A stretch of DNA of 64,000 nucleotides from contig DASTSO010000106.1 of NCBI GenBank assembly GCA_035760645.1, positions 1-64,000 of the forward strand. The letters run 5' to 3'. The first letter of the stretch is position 1. Every line of letters starts with the position of its first letter. Position numbers and translations under genes: made by a program. The stretch is from DASSTY01 sp035760645. Its GTDB lineage: Bacteria > Gemmatimonadota > Gemmatimonadetes > Gemmatimonadales > GWC2-71-9. This document shows, in pieces, positions 7,290 to 15,188 of this stretch. The notes beneath the pieces are model-generated. The model was not told where the DNA came from and did no database searches. It saw nothing but the letters and a program-made list of their open reading frames with translations.

Positions 7290-8309
7290 GTGCAGGACCC
7301 CGCGACCCTCAAGGACGTCACCATCATCGGCGGCGGGCCGACCGGCCTGTTCGCCGCCTTCTATGCCGGGATGCGCGGGGCGAGCGCGCGCATCGTGGAC
7401 TCGCTGCCGCAGCTCGGCGGGCAGCTCATGGCGCTGTATCCGGAGAAGTACGTCTTCGACGTCGCCGGCTTCCCGAAGGTGCTGGCGAAGGACCTGGTGC
7501 GCGACATGACGGCGCAGGCGCTCCAGTTCGGCGCCGAGACGCGGCTGGGGGAGACGGTGACGGGGCTGCGGCGCGAGAACGAGCACTTCGTCCTCGAGAC
7601 CACCGGCGGCGACTACCCAACGCGCACCATCGTGATCGCGGCGGGGATCGGCGCCTTCGAGCCGCGGAAGCTCCCGCTCGACGGCGTCGAGCAGTGGGAG
7701 GGCCGCGGGCTCTACCACTCGGTGCTCGATCCGCGCGCCTTCGAGGGCCAGCGCGTGTTGCTCGTCGGCGGCGGCGACTCGGCCTTCGACTGGGCGGTGA
7801 ACCTGCAGGGGATCGCGCGGAGCGTCACGCTCATCCACCGGCGCGACCAGTTCCGCGCGCACGAGGCGACGGTGGCGCAGGTGAAGGCGCTGAGCGCGGC
7901 GGGCCGCTGCGGGATCCACACCTTCACCGAGGTCTCGGCGATCCACGGCACCGAGCGCATCGAGCGCGTCACGCTCCGGCACGCGAAGACGAAGGAGGAG
8001 CAGGAGCTCGCGGTGGACGCGGTCGTCCCGCTCCTCGGCTTCCACTCCGATCTCGGCGCCATCAAGGAGTGGGGCCTCGACACCGAGAAGGCCGACATCA
8101 AGGTGGACCAGCTGATGCAGACCAACGTCCCGGGCATCTGGGCCGCGGGCGACATCACGAGCTATCCGGGGAAGCTCAAGCTCATCGCCGTCGGCGCCTC
8201 GGAGGCCTGCATCGCCGTGAACAACGCGGTGCACTGGATCAACCCGAAGGCGAAGGTCAATCCGGGGCACTCGTCGAACCTGGCGATCTTCGGGCAGTCG
8301 GAGGACTAG
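7290..8309 (+). CDS. Ferredoxin/flavodoxin-NADP+ reductase, type 2 (thioredoxin reductase-like)
   Basis: This is an FAD/NAD(P)-dependent oxidoreductase of 339 aa. The N-terminal FAD motif IIGGGPTGLFAAFYAG (about residues 11-26) and the YPEKYVFDVAGFP segment are typical of YumC-type ferredoxin-NADP+ reductases. The NADPH motif VLLVGGGDSAFDWA follows at about 153-166, and the C-terminal GIWAAGDITSYPGKLKLI closes the FAD site. The redox CxxC of thioredoxin reductases is absent, which supports the ferredoxin reductase assignment. The GTG start is set by GGAG at 7281-7284. Its stop shares CTAG with the convergent sixA stop. Confidence 0.9.
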   Translation: MQDPATLKDVTIIGGGPTGLFAAFYAGMRGASARIVDSLPQLGGQLMALYPEKYVFDVAGFPKVLAKDLVRDMTAQALQFGAETRLGETVTGLRRENEHFVLETTGGDYPTRTIVIAAGIGAFEPRKLPLDGVEQWEGRGLYHSVLDPRAFEGQRVLLVGGGDSAFDWAVNLQGIARSVTLIHRRDQFRAHEATVAQVKALSAAGRCGIHTFTEVSAIHGTERIERVTLRHAKTKEEQELAVDAVVPLLGFHSDLGAIKEWGLDTEKADIKVDQLMQTNVPGIWAAGDITSYPGKLKLIAVGASEACIAVNNAVHWINPKAKVNPGHSSNLAIFGQSED

Positions 8310-8806
8310 GCGAGCCGCTCGATCTGCTTCGGCCGCCAGAAGAAGCGCAGCGCCGCGCCGCCGGGCGCGATCGTGTCGACGTCGAGGCCCAGGACGCCGC
8401 TCTTGGGGAAGTCCACCGTGACGGCGTCGGTGGTGCCGCCGAGGAGGAGGGCGGCGAGCTCGCCGATCCAGGGCTCGTGGCCCACGAGGGCGACGGTGGC
8501 GTCGGCGTCGCGCTCGCCGACGCACGTCGCGAGGGCCGCGAGGTCGGGATCGGCGGCGAGGGCGGCGCAGGGGACGGGCTCGCCGTCGAGCTTCATCGCC
8601 GCGACGAGCACGTCGGCCGTCTGGCGCGCGCGGGTCCAGGGGCTCGTGAGGACGGCGTCGGGCCTGAGGCGCGCGCGGCGGAGGGCCTTGCTCACCTCCG
8701 CCTGGATCTCGCGCCCCTCGTCGGTGATCGGGCGCTCGCGGTCGTCGGGCCAGCGCGACGGGTCGCGCTCGCCGGCCTGGGCGTGACGAACGAGAAGCAG
8801 CAGCAT
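8306..8806 (-). CDS. sixA: Phosphohistidine phosphatase SixA family
   Basis: This is a histidine-phosphatase superfamily protein of 166 aa. The catalytic motif LVRHAQAGE is at residues 5-13 and the second catalytic histidine is in VALVGHEPWIGELA. The length and the short RHG core match SixA, which dephosphorylates phosphohistidine in HPt or PTS proteins. The substrate in this organism is unknown. It lies convergent to the ferredoxin reductase with overlapping stops and follows dacB in the same direction. Confidence 0.88.
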   Translation of the reverse strand: MLLLLVRHAQAGERDPSRWPDDRERPITDEGREIQAEVSKALRRARLRPDAVLTSPWTRARQTADVLVAAMKLDGEPVPCAALAADPDLAALATCVGERDADATVALVGHEPWIGELAALLLGGTTDAVTVDFPKSGVLGLDVDTIAPGGAALRFFWRPKQIERLA

Positions 8807-8825
8807 CGCCGGACCCTCCCTTATC

Positions 8826-10361
8826 TCATTTTCCCATCTCGACCACGACGCTGTCGATCTGCGCGAGGATCGTCCGCGACGGCAGCGTGTGGTGATTGGC
8901 CTGCACCGAGAAGGTGAGCACCCGGCCGTCGGGGCGCTCGATGTAGCCGCTCAGCGTGTTGACGCGGGCGATGCTGCCGGTCTTGGCGCGCACGCGGCCC
9001 TCGAGCGGGGTGGCGACGAAGCGCTTCTGGAGCGAGCCGCGCTTGCCGCTCTGCGGGAGCCCGGCGGCCCACGCCTGGTAGTGCGGGTGGCGCCGCATGA
9101 ACTGCAGCAGCTTCGTGAACGTGAGCGGGCTGATCAGGTTCGAGCTCGAGAGTCCCGAGCCGTCGGAGAGCGCGAACTGGGTGCTGTCGGCCTTCACCGA
9201 GTCGATCAGGAAGCGCCGCTCCACCGCGAGCCCCTCGTCCCAGCTCCCCGCCTTGCCGAAGCGCTTGCCCAGCTGCTTGAGCAGCATCTCGGCCACCCAG
9301 TTCTGGCTGGTGTTGAGGATCGGGAAGATCCAGTCGCGCACCGGGCGCGACTCCACCTCGGCCAGCGGCGGCGTGCGGCGCGCGGGGGCGTAGAGCATCG
9401 AGTCGGTGGTCGAGCGCACCGTGCCGAGGACGGCGATCCCCGCCTGCTGCAGCGCGGCCCGCAGCGCCTCGGCGGCGAAGCGGTTCGGGTCCTCGACGGC
9501 GAAGTACTGCGTCGTCGGCTTGCCGCCCTGCGCCACCGTGCCCTCGGCCCAGACGTGGGAGGTGGCGGGGACGCGGTAGAAGTCGATCGTCTCCCGCATC
9601 GCGGGCGGCACGGTGACGGTGCGGTTCTCGAGCTGGACCGAGCCGAAGTCCGGGGTGAAGGCGAGCACCGCCGGCGCGCCCAGCGTCGCGGCCGGGGCGT
9701 AGGTGATGTCGAGACTGTTGTCGTTGAAGCCCAGCCCCGAGACCGGCGCGGCGTACCACCAGTTGACGTCGTACACCTCCCAGCCGGGGTGCACGATCAT
9801 CGGCTCGAAGTAGCTGCCGTCGCCGACGACGTCGCCCTGCACGGCGCGGACGCCCTTCTGCCGGAGCCCCTCGGCGAGCTGGCGCAGCTTGGCCATCGGA
9901 TCGGTGTCGCAGACGCCGGGCGCGGTGGTGTCCACCGCGTAGCAGCGCTTGGCGAACGCCGGATCGCCGCGGCCGTAGAGGACGAGGTCGCCCTGGAGCA
10001 CGCCGCCGTCGACGGGGCCCGCGGCGTAGACGCTCGTCTTCACCGTGGTCGCGGGATCGAGGAGCGCCGCCGCCACCGCGGTGACGACCAGCTTCGTGTT
10101 GCTCGCCGGGATGAACATCCGGTCGGCGTCGCGCCCGTAGAGGAGCGTCCCCGACTCGTCCACCAGCGCCACGCCCCAGAGCTGCCGGCCGAACGGCGCG
10201 GCGTCGAGGCGGGCGTCGAGGCGCTGGGCGAGGGAGGCGCGGGCGGGGGCGGCCGCGCTCTTGGCCTGCGCGGGAAGGCTGGCCGGCGCGCACGCGGTCA
10301 CCGCCGCCAGCGCGGCCAGCGCGGCCAGCGCCGCTCGCACCCCAGGCCGTCGGTCAGTCAT
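8826..10361 (-). CDS. dacB: D-alanyl-D-alanine carboxypeptidase/endopeptidase (PBP4/DacB family), lipoprotein
   Basis: This is a periplasmic penicillin-binding protein that trims peptidoglycan stem peptides and cross-links. The 511-aa protein has all three serine-peptidase motifs: SNTK (Ser87, Lys90), SSN near 406-408 in SDGSGLSSSN, and KTG at 460-462. The large insertion between the first two motifs is normal for the S13 family. The leader ends in the lipobox VTAC (Cys24), so it is probably a lipoprotein. I chose the ATG at 10361, which overlaps the upstream permease stop as ATGACTGA; a start at 10388 is possible. Confidence 0.92.
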   Translation of the reverse strand: MTDRRPGVRAALAALAALAAVTACAPASLPAQAKSAAAPARASLAQRLDARLDAAPFGRQLWGVALVDESGTLLYGRDADRMFIPASNTKLVVTAVAAALLDPATTVKTSVYAAGPVDGGVLQGDLVLYGRGDPAFAKRCYAVDTTAPGVCDTDPMAKLRQLAEGLRQKGVRAVQGDVVGDGSYFEPMIVHPGWEVYDVNWWYAAPVSGLGFNDNSLDITYAPAATLGAPAVLAFTPDFGSVQLENRTVTVPPAMRETIDFYRVPATSHVWAEGTVAQGGKPTTQYFAVEDPNRFAAEALRAALQQAGIAVLGTVRSTTDSMLYAPARRTPPLAEVESRPVRDWIFPILNTSQNWVAEMLLKQLGKRFGKAGSWDEGLAVERRFLIDSVKADSTQFALSDGSGLSSSNLISPLTFTKLLQFMRRHPHYQAWAAGLPQSGKRGSLQKRFVATPLEGRVRAKTGSIARVNTLSGYIERPDGRVLTFSVQANHHTLPSRTILAQIDSVVVEMGK

Positions 10362-11274
10362 ACGCCACCCGCGGATCCGCTTTGGCATAGAGTAGGTCCG
10401 TCAACAGGTTGACCACCACGAACACGAGACTCAGGAAGAGGATGCTGCCCTGCACGGCGGGGAGGTCGCGCTTGTCGATCGCGTTGAGCACGTAGCGGCC
10501 CACGCCCGGCCAGGAGAAGATCGTCTCGGTGAGGATCGATCCGGTCAGGTAGCTGCCGAAGTCGAGGCCGAGGACGGTGATCACCGGCATCAGCGCGTTG
10601 CGGAAGGCGTGGGAGAGGACCACGCGGCCCTCGCCCGAGCCCTTCGCGCGCGCCGTGCGCACGTAATCGCTCGCCAGCACCTCCTGCATCGCCGCGCGCG
10701 TCATGCGCGACATGAACGCCACCGAGCGCATGCCGAGGGTGAGGGCGGGCAGCACGAGGAAGGCGAGGCCGCCGTAGCCCGAGGGCGGGAAGAGGCGGAG
10801 GTTCACGGCGAAGAGGAGGATGAGGAGCAGGCCCACCCAGTAGACCGGGAACGAGACGCCGAGATAGGCGCCGAGGGCGGCGAGGCGGTCGAGGAGCGAG
10901 CCGGGGCGCCAGGCGCCATAGATGCCGATCGACACGCCCGTCACGGTGGCGAAGAGCATCGCCGCGGCGGCGAGCTTGAGCGTCGCGGGGAAGCGCTCGA
11001 GCAGGTCCTGGAGGATCGGGCGGCGGGTGATGTAGCTGGTGCCGAGATCGCCCTGGACGATGCCGCCGACGTAGTGCGCGAACTGGGTGGGCAGCGGGTC
11101 GTCGAGCCGGAGCTGCGCCCGGAGCCGCGCGATCGTCTCGGGATCGGCGCGCTCGCCCACCATCGCCTGCACCGGGTCGCCGGGGGCGACGTAGAGCAGG
11201 AGGAAGGTGACGACGAGCACGCCGAGGAGCGTCGGCACCAGCAGCGCGAGGCGGAGCGAGAGGAAGCGGAGCAT
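10354..11274 (-). CDS. Peptide-type ABC transporter permease, DppB/OppB family
   Basis: This is an inner-membrane permease of 306 aa. It has a short DppB-type N-terminal transmembrane segment (LALLVPTLLGVLVVTFLLLYV) and the APGDP signature just after it. About five more hydrophobic segments follow, with the ATPase-docking EAA-like loop in SDYVRTARAKGSGEGRVVLSHAFRNALMP. It follows the substrate-binding lipoprotein gene by 21 bases. No DppC-type partner or ATPase gene is adjacent; a DppC-type permease lies at 48225-49166. Substrate (peptide, nickel, other) cannot be told. Confidence 0.9.
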   Translation of the reverse strand: MLRFLSLRLALLVPTLLGVLVVTFLLLYVAPGDPVQAMVGERADPETIARLRAQLRLDDPLPTQFAHYVGGIVQGDLGTSYITRRPILQDLLERFPATLKLAAAAMLFATVTGVSIGIYGAWRPGSLLDRLAALGAYLGVSFPVYWVGLLLILLFAVNLRLFPPSGYGGLAFLVLPALTLGMRSVAFMSRMTRAAMQEVLASDYVRTARAKGSGEGRVVLSHAFRNALMPVITVLGLDFGSYLTGSILTETIFSWPGVGRYVLNAIDKRDLPAVQGSILFLSLVFVVVNLLTDLLYAKADPRVAYD

Positions 11275-11295
11275 CGGAGCGCGGCCGGCCGGTCG

Positions 11296-12843
11296 TCAGG
11301 GCGCCGTCGTGCGGTGCGCCTCGAGCCACTGCTGGCCGTAGAACACCTTGGGGACGTGCCAGCCGGTGACGTCGGGCCGCTCGGCCCAGAGGTCCACCGG
11401 GAACCAGAGGAAGATCCAGGGCGCGGCCTCGAAGACCATCGCGTCGCTCTCGCGCGCGAGCGACTCCTTGAGCGCGGAGTCGGGCGTGGTGCGGGCGCGC
11501 ACGATGAAGTCGTCGAGGCGCGGGTCCTTGAAGAAGGCGTAGTTGCCGCCGGGCCCGAAGTTCGACGAATGGAAGAGCGGGTAGGTGAAGTTCTCGGGGT
11601 CGGGGTAGTCGGCCCACCAGTCGGTGAGGAAGAGGTCGGTCTCGCCCTTGCGGGCGGCGGCGCGGGCGCTCGCGGCGTCGCGCTCGACGATCTCCACCTT
11701 GACGCCGACCTTCGCGAGGTCCTGCTGCACCGCCTGCGCGATGCGGGCGTACTCGGGCCGCTGCGAGCGCCAGAGCTTGAGGGGGAAGCCCTTGGCGTAG
11801 CCCGCCTCGGCGAGGAGCTGCTTCGCCTTCGCGGGGTCGTAGGCGTAGGGGGCGCGGGTCGAGTCGTAGCCGGTGATGCCCGGCGGGAGCGCGCCGGCGG
11901 CGCGCACGCCGCGGTTGCTCATGACGGTGGCGAGGATCGTGCCGACGTCCACCGCGTGGTTGAGCGCCCGGCGGACGCGTACGTCCCGGAGGGGGCCGCG
12001 GGTCGTGTTGATCGCGATGTAGAGGTCGTGGATCGTGGGCTGGCGCTGCAGCTCCTTCGCGTGCCGCTCCTCCCAGCGCTTCGTCTCGCCGAAGGGCACC
12101 TCGACGACGCTCAGGCGGCCCGCCTCGTACTCGGCGGCCTGGGTGAGCGGCTCGGGGACGATGCGGATGCGGAGGGTATCGCTCTTCGGGGCGCCGGCCC
12201 AGTAGGCGGGGTTCTTCGCGAGCACGATCTGGTCGTCGTGCGACCAGCTCACGAAGCGCCAGGGGCCGCTGCCGACCGGGTTCTGGTCGAAGCCGGCCGG
12301 CGTCGGGGTCGGCACGATCGCCGCGACCGGCATGGCAAGGAGCTTGGGGAAGATGTTGAGCGGGGTCTGGAGGGTGAAGACGATGGTGGAGTCGTCCACC
12401 ACCTTCATCCCCTCGACCGCCTTCGCGCTGTCGGCGGCGTAGGCGCGGGCGCCGGCGATCGGGTAGAGGGGCCAGCTCCGGCCGCCGCTGGTGCCGGGGG
12501 CGAGGGCGCGGAGGTAGGAGGCCTCGACGTCCCGGGCCGTGAGGGCGCGCCCGTCGTGGAACTTCACCCCGCTGCGGAGGTGGAAGGTGTAGGTCCGGCC
12601 GCTCGAGTCCGTCTCCCAGCGGGTGGCGAGGCCGGGCTGGAGATTCCCCTGGACGTCGAAGCGCGTGAGGTTGTCGAAGAGCATCGCCACCACCTCGCCG
12701 GTCGGCACGTCGGTCGAGAGCGCCGGGTCGAGGGAGCGGGGGTCGTAGGTGAAGTAGTAGTCGAGGGTATTGCGGCTCCCCTCGCGGCCGCCGCCGCAGG
12801 CGGCGAGGGCGAGGAGGGCGAGACCGGCGAGGAGTCGGCGCAT
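11296..12843 (-). CDS. ABC transporter peptide-type substrate-binding lipoprotein (SBP family 5)
   Basis: This is an extracytoplasmic solute-binding protein of 515 aa. The signal peptide ends in a lipobox, LALAAC at residues 11-16, so the protein is lipid-anchored. Family 5 features include SLDPALSTDVPT, the FHLRSGVKFHDGRALTARDV segment, GSGPWRFVSW, and RVRRALNHAVDV. The long open frame upstream of the ATG is not conserved. It is the first gene of a unit with the DppB-type permease and is fed by the promoter at 12932-12960. Ligand unknown; the family binds peptides, opines, nickel complexes or sugars. Confidence 0.9.
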   Translation of the reverse strand: MRRLLAGLALLALAACGGGREGSRNTLDYYFTYDPRSLDPALSTDVPTGEVVAMLFDNLTRFDVQGNLQPGLATRWETDSSGRTYTFHLRSGVKFHDGRALTARDVEASYLRALAPGTSGGRSWPLYPIAGARAYAADSAKAVEGMKVVDDSTIVFTLQTPLNIFPKLLAMPVAAIVPTPTPAGFDQNPVGSGPWRFVSWSHDDQIVLAKNPAYWAGAPKSDTLRIRIVPEPLTQAAEYEAGRLSVVEVPFGETKRWEERHAKELQRQPTIHDLYIAINTTRGPLRDVRVRRALNHAVDVGTILATVMSNRGVRAAGALPPGITGYDSTRAPYAYDPAKAKQLLAEAGYAKGFPLKLWRSQRPEYARIAQAVQQDLAKVGVKVEIVERDAASARAAARKGETDLFLTDWWADYPDPENFTYPLFHSSNFGPGGNYAFFKDPRLDDFIVRARTTPDSALKESLARESDAMVFEAAPWIFLWFPVDLWAERPDVTGWHVPKVFYGQQWLEAHRTTAP

Positions 12844-12860
12844 GTAGTCCCGGGTGGGAA

Positions 12861-12897
12861 GGCGGTCGAGGGCGGTCGGGGCGGTCAAGGGCGGTCG
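12861..12897. repeat. Family C GGCGGTC array between the ABC gene and tamA
   Basis: Four GGCGGTC units begin at 12861, 12871, 12880 and 12890, spaced 9-10 bases. They sit between the ABC lipoprotein start and the promoters, so they would be transcribed in its 5' leader. Related arrays occur at 32981-33020 and 41239-41276. Confidence 0.7.
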
Positions 12898-12907
12898 GCC
12901 GCCCTCG

Positions 12908-12936
12908 TTGACAGCGCGCGGTAAGGCCGTCAAAAT
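12908..12936 (+). promoter_or_regulatory. Predicted promoter of tamA-tamB
   Basis: A perfect TTGACA (12908-12913) and CAAAAT (12931-12936, four of six) are separated by 17 bases. The start point would fall near 12943, shortly before tamA. It overlaps the minus-strand promoter at 12932-12960. Confidence 0.6.
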
Positions 12937-12960
12937 ACGTAGCTTACAAAGCCTCGTCAA
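12932..12960 (-). promoter_or_regulatory. Predicted promoter of the ABC lipoprotein-permease unit
   Basis: On the minus strand TTGACG (12955-12960) and TATTTT (12932-12937) are separated by 17 bases. The -10 shares its bases with the plus-strand tamA -10, so the two promoters overlap face to face and polymerase could not occupy both at once. Confidence 0.55.
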
Positions 12961-12983
12961 TCATCGTGGAGCCGCCGAGCCGC

Positions 12984-15176
12984 ATGCACTTGCCCCGTCT
13001 CCGAGCCCGGTGGGTCCGGCTCGCGTCCCTCATTCTGGCCCTCGCCCTCTGGGGGGCGGGGCGGGCCGGGGCGCAGGGGCGGCCGGGGCCGCCGGGGCCG
13101 CCGGGGCCGCCGGGGGCGAACGACCTGGTGGTGCGGCAGCTCGACTTCGAGGGGGCGAGCTCGATCCCGCAGGACGTGCTCACCAGCTCGATCGTGACCA
13201 CGAACTCGAGCTGGTTCGCCACCAGCGGCTTCGTGCGCTGGCTGGGTCTGGGCGCGAAGCGCTACTTCGACGAGCGCGACTTCCAGGCCGACGTGCTGCG
13301 GCTCAAGATCCTCTACCGGAAGTACGGCTACCCGGACGTCCAGGTGGACACCCTGGTGCGCCGCACTCCCGAGGACGTCTACATCACCTTCAGGATCCAC
13401 GAGGGCGCGCCGGTGCGGGTGGACACGCTCACCGTCACCGGGCTCGACTCCTTCCCCGAGCGGGTCCAGCGGCTCGTCACCCTCGACCTCCCGCTCCGCC
13501 AGGGCGACGTCTTCAACCGCTTCCTGATGCAGGCGTCGGCGGACACCATCACCACCCGCCTGCGCGACCACGGGTATCCCTCGGCCGACGTCTTCACGGG
13601 CTTCACGAGCCACCTGGCCGAGCGGCTCGCCGACGTCAGTCTCGACGTGCACCCGGGGACGCGCGCCGTCATCGGGCGGGTGGAGGTGATCGGCGCCCAG
13701 CGGGTGGACAGCGGCGTCGTCCGCGACCTGCTCGCCGCGCGGCCGGGGCGGCGCTTCTCGCAGACCGACCTCTACCAGAGCCAGCGCAACCTCTACGACA
13801 GCGACCTGTTCCGCTTCGCCTCGGTGCAGGTGGACACCGCGACGTTCGAGCCGGGGGCGGACTCGGTGCCGCTGGTGGTGCGGGTGACGGAGAACCCGCC
13901 GCTGCGGCTCCGGACGGGCGTGGGCTACGGCACGAACGACTGCTTCCGCGGCCAGGGCGGGGTGACGCTGCGCGACTTCCTGGGGCGGGGGCGGGTGGTG
14001 GACTTCAACGCCCGGGTCTCGAAGGTGGGCGTCGGGAGCCCGGCCGACTGGGGGCTGGCCGACAACTGGCTCTGCGGCCCGCTCCAGTCGGACTCGATCG
14101 CCTCGCGGAAGCTCAACTACAACCTGCAGACCACCTGGCGGCGGCCGGCCTTCCTGTCGCCGAACAACACGCTCAACCTCACGGCGTATACCGAGCGGCG
14201 GGGCGAGTTCAAGGTGTACCTGCGCCAGGAGACGGGCGCGAGCGTGGGGCTCGTGCGGCGGAGCCCGCGGCGGCGGATCCCGATCTCGCTGACCTACACC
14301 GTGTCGGTGGGGCGGACCGAGGCCTCGCGGGCCACCTTCTGCGCCTTCCTGCAGGCCTGCCTCGAGGGCGACGTGGCGCTCCTGAGCGAGCGGCGCGGGC
14401 TCGCCACCCTCACCGGGGCGGTGTCGTGGCCCGCGGTGAACAACATCGTGGATCCGACGCGCGGGCACGTCTACTCGACCGAGGTGACCTGGGCCTCGCG
14501 CTTCATCGGCAGCTCGCGCTTCCTGCAGTTCACGCGCGTGCAGGGCGACGCGGCGTGGTACCAGCCGCTGAGCCGCGACGTGGTGCTGAGCTACCACCTG
14601 CACGGCGGCCTCATCTTCGCCCCGCGGGTGCAGCTGACCAGCGGCGCGCCGGTGGCGTTCGTGCCGCCCGAGCAGCGCTTCTACGCCGGCGGCCCCAACG
14701 ACGTGCGCGGCTTCCGGCGCAACGAGCTGGGGCCGGTGGTGTACGTGGTGAACGAGGGCTACTTCACCTCCGACTCGGTGCGGGGCGACCCGGGCAGGCT
14801 GAACGCCGACAGCGTGCTGGTGACGCCGATCGGCGGCAACACGCTGGCCATCGGCAACGTCGAGCTGCGGGTCCCGTCGCCGATCTTCCGCGAGCGGATG
14901 CGGCTGGCGGCGTTCGTGGACGTGGGCGGGCTGTGGCAGCGGGGGAGCGAGCCGTTCGCCCTGTCGCGCCTGCGGGTGACGCCGGGGGTGGGGCTGCGGA
15001 TCGGCACGCCGCTCGGGCCGGCGCGGCTCGACGTGGCGTACAACGCCTCGACGCTGGCGCCGGGGCGGCTCTACGTCGCCTCGGAGAGCGGGGAGCTGAC
15101 GGTGGCGCAGGAGAACTATCCGCTGCCCAAGGCGCGCCGCTTCACCTTCCACTTCGCCGTCGGGCAGCCGTTCTGA
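12984..15176 (+). CDS. tamA: Omp85-family outer membrane assembly protein, TamA-like
   Basis: This is an outer-membrane beta-barrel protein of the BamA/TamA superfamily, about 730 aa. A signal peptide (RLRARWVRLASLILALALWG) ends at AGAQ. About three POTRA domains follow in the first half; DFEGASSIPQDVL, TLTVTGLDSFPERV and RVEVIGAQRVDSGVV each begin one. The 16-strand barrel domain has the Omp85 motif GGPNDVRGFRRNELGP, including the RGF lid residues, and ends in a C-terminal aromatic (QPF). Pairing with tamB 12 bases downstream defines it as TamA rather than BamA. A collagen-like GPPGPPGPPG follows the signal peptide. A GTG at 12966 is an alternative start. Confidence 0.88.
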   Translation: MHLPRLRARWVRLASLILALALWGAGRAGAQGRPGPPGPPGPPGANDLVVRQLDFEGASSIPQDVLTSSIVTTNSSWFATSGFVRWLGLGAKRYFDERDFQADVLRLKILYRKYGYPDVQVDTLVRRTPEDVYITFRIHEGAPVRVDTLTVTGLDSFPERVQRLVTLDLPLRQGDVFNRFLMQASADTITTRLRDHGYPSADVFTGFTSHLAERLADVSLDVHPGTRAVIGRVEVIGAQRVDSGVVRDLLAARPGRRFSQTDLYQSQRNLYDSDLFRFASVQVDTATFEPGADSVPLVVRVTENPPLRLRTGVGYGTNDCFRGQGGVTLRDFLGRGRVVDFNARVSKVGVGSPADWGLADNWLCGPLQSDSIASRKLNYNLQTTWRRPAFLSPNNTLNLTAYTERRGEFKVYLRQETGASVGLVRRSPRRRIPISLTYTVSVGRTEASRATFCAFLQACLEGDVALLSERRGLATLTGAVSWPAVNNIVDPTRGHVYSTEVTWASRFIGSSRFLQFTRVQGDAAWYQPLSRDVVLSYHLHGGLIFAPRVQLTSGAPVAFVPPEQRFYAGGPNDVRGFRRNELGPVVYVVNEGYFTSDSVRGDPGRLNADSVLVTPIGGNTLAIGNVELRVPSPIFRERMRLAAFVDVGGLWQRGSEPFALSRLRVTPGVGLRIGTPLGPARLDVAYNASTLAPGRLYVASESGELTVAQENYPLPKARRFTFHFAVGQPF

Positions 15177-15188
15177 GGTGATGCACCG

